A stretch of DNA of 12,883 nucleotides from Anaerolineae bacterium (lineage in GTDB: Bacteria > Chloroflexota > Anaerolineae > DRVO01), in assembly GCA_012719195.1 (NCBI GenBank), contig JAAYAV010000410.1:1-12883 (forward strand), in the 5' to 3' direction. This document shows, piece by piece, positions 7,614 to 12,883 of the stretch. The position numbers and the translations under genes are program-made. Position 1 is the stretch's first letter; each line of letters starts with the position of its first letter. The notes beneath the pieces were generated by a model. It worked only from the letters and a program-made list of their open reading frames with translations, did no database searches and was not told where the DNA came from.

Positions 7614-8365
7614 TGGCTGATGATTCCCTGTTGATAGTTGAAGGGGTACATTTGATCCGTGAAGGGACCGAGATCCTCCACGGGGTAAACCTGACGGTGG
7701 CGGAAGCCGAGGTCCACTGCCTGCTGGGGCGGAACGGGTCCGGCAAGTCCACCATGGCCTACATGCTGATGGGAAGCGGGGGCTACCTGCCCTCGGGCGG
7801 AACGGTGCTCTTCGGTGGCCGAGACATCACGGACGCCACCATGACCGAGCGGGCCCGGCTGGGCATGACTCTGGCCTGGCAGGAGCCGGCCCGCTTCGAG
7901 GGTCTGCCCGTGCTCGACTATCTGAGGCTGGGCATGGCCGAGCCATCAGAAGAGCGGGTGCGCGAGGCTCTGGAAGCGGTCGCGCTGGACCCGGCGGTCT
8001 ACCGCAGCCGCAACGTTGACGCGAGCCTGTCCGGGGGCGAGCGCAAGCGCATCGAACTGGCGGCCGTGTACGCCATGCGCCCGCGGCTTGCGATCCTGGA
8101 CGAGCCGGACTCCGGTGTCGATGTGCTGTCGCTCAGTGACATTCGCGACCTTTTTGCCCGCATGCGAGAGCAGGGCAGCGCCCTGCTGCTCATCACGCAC
8201 CGAGACGAGATGGTCGAGATCGCCGATCGCGCTTCGCTCATCTGCAGCGGTGAGATCGTCATGACCGGAGAGCCGGCGCACGTGCAGGCGCACTACTGCG
8301 ATCGCTGCGAGATCTGCGACGTAGCGCGCGAAGTGGAAGAGGCGGCCGACTATGAGCGTGTCTAG
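7613..8365 (+). CDS. sufC: SufC-like Fe-S cluster assembly ATPase
   Basis: This is an ABC-type ATPase that would drive a SufB/SufD-type scaffold in Fe-S cluster assembly in the cytoplasm; it is not a transporter, as no membrane protein is adjacent. 250 residues: Walker A GRNGSGKST (39-47, K45), Q-loop WQEP (Q90), signature LSGGE (139-143), Walker B LAILDE (159-164, E164), D-loop SGVD (167-170) and switch His H196. SufC-type features are the LSGGERKRIELAAVYAMRP segment and DEPDSGVD. The C-terminus carries a C229-x2-C232-x2-C235 cluster (CDRCEIC), which ordinary SufC lacks as far as I know. The ATG at 7613 overlaps the mfd TAA (TAATG) and has GAGGG six bases upstream; longer readings extend into mfd and are unlikely. 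It overlaps the next gene by 14 bases. The pair resembles minimal SUF-like systems. Confidence 0.9.
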   Translation: MADDSLLIVEGVHLIREGTEILHGVNLTVAEAEVHCLLGRNGSGKSTMAYMLMGSGGYLPSGGTVLFGGRDITDATMTERARLGMTLAWQEPARFEGLPVLDYLRLGMAEPSEERVREALEAVALDPAVYRSRNVDASLSGGERKRIELAAVYAMRPRLAILDEPDSGVDVLSLSDIRDLFARMREQGSALLLITHRDEMVEIADRASLICSGEIVMTGEPAHVQAHYCDRCEICDVAREVEEAADYERV

Positions 8366-9326
8366 GACCAAGCCAGTGTTCACCCAGGGAGATGAGTTCG
8401 AGGCGATAGTGCGCTCATATGAGCGGGCCGGCGGCGACGGCAAGAACCTGCTCTCGCCCAAGTTCGCCAGCATGGTGGTGTCGGGCAACCAAGTCCTCAG
8501 TACCCACGAGCTGCCAGGGCTGGAGATGGTGGCGGAGCAGTTGTCGGACGGCGTAGCGGCACGGGTAACGGTGGCCCCGGGAACCAAGGTGGAGTTGCCG
8601 GTCCACCTGTGCTTCGGGGTGCTTCCGGAGCGGGGTACGCAGAGGATCGTTTCGCACTTCGAGATCGGCGCCGGCGCCAGCGTTGAGTTTCTCGCCCACT
8701 GCACCTTCCCCAACTCGGTCGAAGTCATCCATCTGATGGAGGCGGAGGTCCGTGTCGGCGAGGGGGCGCGGATGCGCTACAGCGAGACTCACTTCCACGG
8801 TGAGCAGAGTGGTGCCCGCGTGGTTCCGCGGGGACGCATACTGGTGGAGAAGGGGGGCGCCTATCTCTCCGAGTTCAGCCTCACCGAGGGAAGGATCGGC
8901 GAGCTGGACTTCGACTACACGGTGGATGTGGCCGAGCGGGGAAGGGCGGAGCTGATGGTGCGCGCGTACGGCTTCGGCAGCGACCGCCTGCGAACAGTGG
9001 AGACGATTCGGCTGAACGGGGCCGGTGCGCGGGGCCTGGCCAAGTCACGCGTCGCCGTGCGAGAGGACGCGGTGAGCGACGTGATCGCCACCACGGAGGG
9101 CAACGCGCCCGATTCTCGCGGCCATGTGGACTGCGTGGAGATCGTGCGCGACCGGGCGATAGCGTCGGCTGCCCCGCTGGTGCGAGTCACGTGCGACTCG
9201 GCCTACGTCACGCACGAGGCGGCCATCGGTACGGTGAACAAGAAGGAGTTGGAGACGCTCATGGCCCGTGGCCTCGACGAAGAGGCGGCCGTGGACGTCA
9301 TCGTGGGAGCCATGCTGAAGAGCTAG
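8352..9326 (+). CDS. sufB: Short SufB/SufD-family Fe-S scaffold protein
   Basis: This is the likely partner of the overlapping SufC-like ATPase, forming the scaffold on which Fe-S clusters are built. It has 324 residues against roughly 420-500 for SufD and SufB of E. coli, so it is a minimal core. The C-terminal family signature is clear: RGHVDCVEIVRDRAIASAAP (about 256-275), then VTHEAAIGTVNKKEL (286-300) and the closing LMARGLDEEAA helix. Candidate ligands are C261, C281, H288 and E289; earlier C87 and C117 are less certain. There is a single SufB/D gene, so it would have to act as a homodimer in place of SufB-SufD. No SufS, SufU or SufE lies nearby. The start is ATG 8352, 14 bases inside sufC, with a purine-rich AGAGG upstream. 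Whether it is closer to SufB or SufD cannot be decided by eye. Confidence 0.88.
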   Translation: MSVSRTKPVFTQGDEFEAIVRSYERAGGDGKNLLSPKFASMVVSGNQVLSTHELPGLEMVAEQLSDGVAARVTVAPGTKVELPVHLCFGVLPERGTQRIVSHFEIGAGASVEFLAHCTFPNSVEVIHLMEAEVRVGEGARMRYSETHFHGEQSGARVVPRGRILVEKGGAYLSEFSLTEGRIGELDFDYTVDVAERGRAELMVRAYGFGSDRLRTVETIRLNGAGARGLAKSRVAVREDAVSDVIATTEGNAPDSRGHVDCVEIVRDRAIASAAPLVRVTCDSAYVTHEAAIGTVNKKELETLMARGLDEEAAVDVIVGAMLKS

Positions 9327-9334
9327 GCGTTGGA

Positions 9335-9352
9335 CCGGCCGTGGCGGGCCGG
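9335..9352 (+). other. Intercistronic hairpin between sufB and the first S41 protease
   Basis: CCGGCC (9335-9340) and GGCCGG (9347-9352) form a 6-bp all-GC stem with a 6-base loop, starting nine bases after the sufB stop in the longest gap of the operon. No T tract follows, so it is a poor intrinsic terminator. It could be a processing or stability element, or chance in GC-rich DNA. Confidence 0.3.
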
Positions 9353-9380
9353 GCTTGATGTGAAAGGCAGGGAAGGCGCG

Positions 9381-10556
9381 ATGTCCAGAGGGTGGGCGGC
9401 GGCACTCATAGCGGTGACCATAGCGGCAACTAGCTTCGCTGCCGGCTTCTTGGCCACCTTCATACGTCAGCCCACGGCCCGGGCCGATACCGGTCTGACG
9501 CTGGTCTGGGAGACTTGGGGTTACGCCGAACGCTACTTCTACGGAGAAATGCCCGACGATGCCGACCTCGTGCACGGCGCCATCGACGGGGCCCTGCGCT
9601 CCCTGGAAGATCCCTACACTCGCCTGGTGCGGCCGGTGGCCAACTCGCTGGAGCAGGACCGGCTGCGCGGGGCGCACGGCGGCATTGGCGCCACCGTCTA
9701 TGAGACCGAGGGGTATCTCTACCTGCTGGCCTTGCCCGACACGCCGGCGGGGCGTGCCGGCATCCGCGATGACGACCGGCTTCTGGCGGTGGATGGTGTC
9801 GATCTGCCCGCCGGCGCCGACGCGGACCTGGCGAAGTCCTGGCTCCGCGGTGAGGTGGGCACTTCCGTCACCGTCACGGTCCTGCGTCCGTCGAGCCGGG
9901 AGACCCTGGAGTTCACCGTGGAGAGGGCGGAGATCGCCGAGCCGAGCGTCGAGTTCAGGCTTCTGGAAGGGGTGAGTCCCCCCACTGGCTACGTGCGTGT
10001 CGCCGTGTTCGGGGAGCGCACCCCGGCGGAGCTACAGCGTGCCCTGGCCACCGTGAGGGCGCAGGAGGCAGAGCAGGTGGTGCTCGACCTGCGCGGGAAC
10101 CCCGGGGGCCTGTTGGACACTGCCGTCGAGGTGGCGAGCCGGTTCCTGCGTCGCGGGGTCGTCGCCTATGAGGTGGACGCGGACGAGGTCGAAAAGCGTT
10201 ACGGCGTCCGGCCGCGAGTGGTGGCCACGGAGCCGCTGGTGGTGCTAGTGGACGAGGCCACCGCCAGTGCCGCCGAGATCGTCGCCGGCGCCCTTCAGGA
10301 TCAGGGGCGCGCTCTGCTGGTAGGCCGGCCGACGCGCGGGAAGGGGTCGGTCCAGCTGGCCTACCAGCTCAGCGACGGTAGCAGCCTTCACGTCACTACT
10401 TCGCTCTGGCTGACTCCCGACAAGAACCAGATCAACCAGGTGGGGCTGCAGCCGGACGTCATCGTCGAGGCGGACGCGGGGGAGGGAGACGTAGTCCTCG
10501 ATGCGGGCCTCCGTGCGCTGGCGGACGGGCGGAGCCGGAAGGAGGCCGGCCAGTGA
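9381..10556 (+). CDS. ctpA: S41 family C-terminal processing protease, first of two in tandem
   Basis: S41 (CtpA-type) serine proteases use a Ser-Lys dyad and a PDZ domain to cut proteins outside the cytoplasm. 391 residues: an N-terminal membrane anchor or uncleaved signal (about 6-27), a helical segment with LEDPYTRLV, a PDZ domain (about 95-170, starting GGIGATVY), DLRGNPGG (236-243), catalytic S296 in ATASAAEIVAGAL and K321 in TRGKGSVQ. The S-K spacing of 25 equals that of E. coli Prc. ATG 9381 is chosen because GGGAAGG precedes it and the anchor follows directly; an upstream in-frame TTG (9330) would add a 17-residue hydrophilic extension with no clear SD. The C-terminal end overlaps the second protease by four bases (GTGA). 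The dyad is intact, so it is probably active. Confidence 0.9.
   Translation: MSRGWAAALIAVTIAATSFAAGFLATFIRQPTARADTGLTLVWETWGYAERYFYGEMPDDADLVHGAIDGALRSLEDPYTRLVRPVANSLEQDRLRGAHGGIGATVYETEGYLYLLALPDTPAGRAGIRDDDRLLAVDGVDLPAGADADLAKSWLRGEVGTSVTVTVLRPSSRETLEFTVERAEIAEPSVEFRLLEGVSPPTGYVRVAVFGERTPAELQRALATVRAQEAEQVVLDLRGNPGGLLDTAVEVASRFLRRGVVAYEVDADEVEKRYGVRPRVVATEPLVVLVDEATASAAEIVAGALQDQGRALLVGRPTRGKGSVQLAYQLSDGSSLHVTTSLWLTPDKNQINQVGLQPDVIVEADAGEGDVVLDAGLRALADGRSRKEAGQ
10539..10555 (+). promoter_or_regulatory. Strong SD and GTG start of the second S41 protease
   Basis: AAGGAGG (10539-10545) is a full anti-16S match, seven bases before GTG (10553-10555). The GTG overlaps the upstream stop TGA (10554-10556) as GTGA. 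This decides the start and indicates translational coupling of the two proteases. It is also a useful model for the similar CTGA junction at smpB. Confidence 0.75.
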
Positions 10557-11740
10557 ACGGCTTCGCGCGCCGGCTGACGCTCTATTTGTTGGCGGCTCTG
10601 GGAGCGGTCCTGCTCTCGGCGGTAGCCTACGCCGCGGGCAACGTGGCCGGTGATGTGGTTTCCGGCCGGGCCCCCACCTCGCGGCCGCTGGAGGGGTTCG
10701 ACCTCTTCTGGGAAGCGTGGAGGCTGGTCGAGCGCGATTACGTGGGCGAGGTGCCGCCGCTGGAGGAGTACGATCGCGGGGCGGCCGCCGGGCTGCTACG
10801 GGAGCTCGACGACTCCGCCACCGGTCTGATCGTGCCCGAGTATGCCGACCTGGAGCGGCAGGATGCCACCGGCTACTACCGCGGCATCGGCGCCTCGGTG
10901 GGCACCACCGAGGACGGCTACGTGGAGGTGGTCACCGTCTTTCGCGGGAGCCCGGCGGAGGGCGCCGGCATCGTTCCGGGTGACGTCATCATGGCGGTGG
11001 ACGGCACTGACATCCAGGGCATGAGCCTGGCGGAGGCCGTCTCTCTGATCCGTGGGCCCGAGGGTACCGTCGTGGAGCTGGAGCTGCGGCGGCCAGGCAG
11101 CGACGATACGTTCAAGCGAGAAGTGGAGCGGCGCTCCATTGAGATCCCCACCGTTAGCCTGGAAATGCTCGAAGGCAAGGTGGCCCACATCGTGCTGTCG
11201 GAATTCAACAACCGCGCGACGGCCCAGCTTCAGGACGCTCTGAAGGAGGCCACTGCCCAAGACGCAGCGGCAATCGTGCTTGATCTCCGCGGCAACCCGG
11301 GTGGCTTCCTGGACCAAGCGGTGTCGGTGGCGGACGAGTTCCTGGATGAGGGGACGGTTCTGGTGGAGCGGGGCCGCCAGGTGGAGGAGAGATCGTACCG
11401 GAGCAAGGACGGCGGCTTGGCGGTCGAGATTCCGCTGGTGGTGCTGGTGAACGAGAGCAGTGCTTCCGCCTCTGAGATCGTCGCGGGGGCGGTGCAGGCG
11501 CGAGCGCGAGGCGCTCTGGTGGGCGCGCGCACCTTCGGCAAGGGGTCGGTCCAGTTCGTGTTCGACCTCAGCGACGGGAGCCAGGTACGGGTGACCACGG
11601 CACTCTGGTACACTCCGGAAGACCGGCTGATCCAGGGAGAGGGGCTGGAGCCCGACGTTACGATCGCCGACAATCTGAGTACGGAAGCGGACGAGCAGCT
11701 GGAGGCGGCGCTGGGTTATCTGCGGGAGGCATCCAACTGA
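10553..11740 (+). CDS. ctpA: S41 family C-terminal processing protease (CtpA type), second of two in tandem
   Basis: A paralogue of the gene before it. 395 residues: N-terminal membrane segment or signal (about 8-28), helical segment, PDZ domain (about 108-185, starting YYRGIGASV and including GSPAEGAGIVPGDVIMAVDG), DLRGNPGG (244-251), catalytic S305 in NESSASASEIVAGAV and K330 in TFGKGSVQF, again 25 apart. Its core is closer to the usual CtpA consensus than the first copy (SASASEI, ALWYTPEDRLIQGEGLEPD). However, the N-terminal DPYT-like motif of the family reads DDSAT here, while the first copy keeps DPYT. The GTG start has a perfect SD. The stop TGA overlaps the smpB start as CTGA. Both copies keep the dyad, so they may be two proteases with different substrates or a hetero-oligomer. 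Confidence 0.92.
   Translation: MNGFARRLTLYLLAALGAVLLSAVAYAAGNVAGDVVSGRAPTSRPLEGFDLFWEAWRLVERDYVGEVPPLEEYDRGAAAGLLRELDDSATGLIVPEYADLERQDATGYYRGIGASVGTTEDGYVEVVTVFRGSPAEGAGIVPGDVIMAVDGTDIQGMSLAEAVSLIRGPEGTVVELELRRPGSDDTFKREVERRSIEIPTVSLEMLEGKVAHIVLSEFNNRATAQLQDALKEATAQDAAAIVLDLRGNPGGFLDQAVSVADEFLDEGTVLVERGRQVEERSYRSKDGGLAVEIPLVVLVNESSASASEIVAGAVQARARGALVGARTFGKGSVQFVFDLSDGSQVRVTTALWYTPEDRLIQGEGLEPDVTIADNLSTEADEQLEAALGYLREASN
11724..11739 (+). promoter_or_regulatory. SD and non-standard CTG start of smpB
   Basis: GGGAGG (11724-11729) lies seven bases before CTG (11737-11739). The CTG overlaps the TGA stop of the preceding gene (11738-11740) as CTGA, the same geometry and spacing as the GTGA junction 1.2 kb upstream. 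No in-frame ATG, GTG or TTG occurs between 11581 and the internal GTG at 11863. Confidence 0.65.
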
Positions 11741-12195
11741 ACGAGGGCATTAAGGTCGTAGCGAACAACCGGCGAGCGCGGCACGAGTACAGTCTGGAAG
11801 AGACGTTCGAGGCGGGCCTGTCCCTGCTAGGCAGCGAGATCAAGTCGATACGTCAGGGCCAGGTGAACTTGCGCCAGGCCTTCGTTCAGGTGAAGGACGG
11901 AGAGGCCTGGGTGCTGGAGATGTACATCGCTCCCTACTCTCACGGCGGCTATGCCAACCACGAACCGGACCGGCCGCGGCGACTGCTCCTGCACCGGGAC
12001 GAGATCCGCCGGCTCGCGGCTCAGGTGGCGCAGCGAGGCTACACCATCGTGCCCACGCGCCTGTACCTGAAGCGCGGGCGGGCCAAGCTGGAGATCGCTC
12101 TGGCCAAGGGACGCAAGACGTACGACAAGCGCCACGCCATCGCCGAACGAGAGGCCCAACGCGACATCGAACGGGGCCTGCGCGAGAAGTGGTAG
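11737..12195 (+). CDS. smpB: SsrA (tmRNA)-binding protein SmpB, probable CTG start
   Basis: SmpB binds tmRNA and guides it to ribosomes stalled without a stop codon, starting trans-translation. From CTG 11737 the product is 152 residues, the family's normal size. Family segments: NEGIKVVANNRRARHEY (2-18), EETFEAGLSLLGSEIKSIRQ (21-40), VNLRQAFVQV, the YANHEPDRPRRLLLHRDEI segment, the basic TRLYLKRGRAKLEIALAKG stretch, and the decoding-centre tail GRKTYDKRHAIAERE. If translation began at the first standard start (GTG 11863, within VNLRQAF), 42 residues including part of the conserved core would be lost. The CTG has a well-placed SD and overlaps the upstream stop (CTGA), so it is preferred; ATT 11752 and ATC 11731 are weaker options. 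The tmRNA gene is not in the window. Confidence 0.9.
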   Translation: MNEGIKVVANNRRARHEYSLEETFEAGLSLLGSEIKSIRQGQVNLRQAFVQVKDGEAWVLEMYIAPYSHGGYANHEPDRPRRLLLHRDEIRRLAAQVAQRGYTIVPTRLYLKRGRAKLEIALAKGRKTYDKRHAIAEREAQRDIERGLREKW

Positions 12196-12218
12196 ACTGC
12201 GACCGGAGTGTGGGACCG

Positions 12219-12883
12219 ATGATCGCGCTGGCGGAAGTGGCACAGGCGCTCGGCTGTAGCCCGTTGCAGCGCGAAGCCCAAGCCATCAGGGTCACATACT
12301 TCGCATACCGACTGGCGGAGGTGAGAGCGGGGGCGCTCTACGTGGCTGCTCCCGGGGTGGGTGACGGGCCGGACCGAGCCGGCGCGGCCGCCCAGCGGGG
12401 CGCGGTGGCCATCCTGACTGAGACGCCTCTAGTCGGACTGCCTGGGACACTGCCGCAGCTGCAGGTGGAGGATGTGGAGGTGGCGCTCTACCGGTGGGCG
12501 CGCCACGTCCTGTCCGTCTGGAAGCCGCGGGCGCTGTACATCCTGGGAGAGCGCCCGCAGCCGATATTGGCGTCCCTCGTGGCGGCGGTCCTCTCCGAAC
12601 GGTTTCGCGTAACGCGCGGCTCGCCGAGGCCCTCGTCACTCGGCCGCCTGGCCCTGCCGACGGCGCTGGCGGAGATGGATCGGGCGGCCGAGGTGGCAGT
12701 GTTCGACCTGGGTACGCGGGATGCGGACGCTGTGGCGGATCAGGTGGCCCTCTACGCTCCGGAGGCTGTCGTGCTGGGAGCGCCGGTGGGCCTAGGGACG
12801 GAGCGGCGGCTGGCGGAGCTGGAGCCGTCGCTGCTGGCGGCGCTGGTGGTGATCGCGAATGCCGACGGTGAGCGGTTGGCGCT
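12219..12883 (+). CDS. Mur-ligase-like protein with a degenerate ATP site, 3' end cut by window
   Basis: The frame stays open for 221 codons to the right edge, so the gene is partial here. The layout follows MurF/MurE: an N-terminal Mur-ligase domain (about 1-90, with AEVRAGALYVAAPGVGDG and AAAQRGAVAIL matching the family's PGxLFVAxxG and GAxAV pattern), then the start of the central ATPase domain (RALYILG...ILASLVAAVLSERFRV, 104-131). Where active ligases have GSNGKTT, this protein has GERPQPI (110-116). The EMG glutamate is D163 (FDLG), the NVGPAH-type motif reads GAPVGLG, and no carbamylated-lysine KGE segment is visible before VVIANADGE (210-217). It is therefore probably not an active amino-acid ligase. 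ATG 12219 has GGAG ten bases upstream; GTG 12210 is an alternative. It follows smpB by 23 bases. Confidence 0.7.
   Translation, partial: MIALAEVAQALGCSPLQREAQAIRVTYFAYRLAEVRAGALYVAAPGVGDGPDRAGAAAQRGAVAILTETPLVGLPGTLPQLQVEDVEVALYRWARHVLSVWKPRALYILGERPQPILASLVAAVLSERFRVTRGSPRPSSLGRLALPTALAEMDRAAEVAVFDLGTRDADAVADQVALYAPEAVVLGAPVGLGTERRLAELEPSLLAALVVIANADGERLA

Noticed and set aside
9330..9380. TTG start giving a longer first S41 protease
   Set aside because: It adds a hydrophilic segment before the membrane anchor and lacks a good SD, whereas ATG 9381 has both a good SD and the right position.
11606..11614. Extended -10-like TGG-TACACT upstream of smpB
   Set aside because: It encodes the conserved S41 ALWYTP segment and has no -35, so it is explained by coding constraint.
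12494..12871. 125-codon Gly/Arg-rich frame at the right end
   Set aside because: Out of frame with the Mur-ligase-like gene, which has family similarity and an SD; composition is typical of a shadow frame.

Overview
This window is GC-rich bacterial chromosome. It is densely coding, uses GTG, TTG and apparently CTG starts, and has Shine-Dalgarno (SD) sequences. Nothing in it looks like a phage, a transposon or a CRISPR array. The gene content, the secreted protein with a Thr/Pro-rich stalk and the minimal SufC/SufB-like pair suggest a Chloroflexota-type bacterium. That placement is an inference from general impression; no rRNA or marker tree is available.

Left part (1-3381). A DegV/FakB-type fatty-acid-binding protein lies on the minus strand (124-978). 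It is divergent from fabF, a beta-ketoacyl-ACP synthase II (1210-2466). They share a 231-base intergenic region with one good plus-strand promoter (TTGTCA / extended -10 TGC-TAGACT) and a short direct repeat. Downstream of fabF is a 276-residue exported protein of unknown function (2484-3314). It has a signal peptide, an Ig-like domain, a Thr/Pro-rich stalk and a C-terminal membrane segment. A hairpin with a short T tract at 3351-3381 closes this unit. An extended -10 (TGG-TACAAT) sits just before the hairpin, so the hairpin may also be the 5' leader of the next unit.

Right part (3412-12883, cut by the window edge). This is a compact plus-strand gene string that looks like one operon: pth, mfd, a sufC-like ATPase, a short sufB/sufD-like scaffold, two tandem S41 (CtpA-type) membrane-tethered proteases, smpB, and a Mur-ligase-like protein that runs off the right end. 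Most junctions overlap (TGATG, TAATG, a 14-base overlap, GTGA, CTGA). Only the sufB/protease gap (54 bases) and the smpB/mur gap (23 bases) are open. Several genes deal with stalled or damaged machinery: Pth recycles peptidyl-tRNA, SmpB brings tmRNA to stalled ribosomes, Mfd removes stalled RNA polymerase, and CtpA-type proteases clear protein outside the cytoplasm. The Suf pair adds Fe-S cluster assembly.

The points most worth following up are: smpB appears to start at CTG inside a CTGA overlap with a well-placed SD; the last gene is an intact reading frame for a Mur-ligase homologue that has lost the ATP-binding P-loop and other catalytic positions; and the Suf pair is a stand-alone minimal system whose ATPase ends in a CxxCxxC cysteine cluster. 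I did not find a clearly new multi-gene system beyond these.
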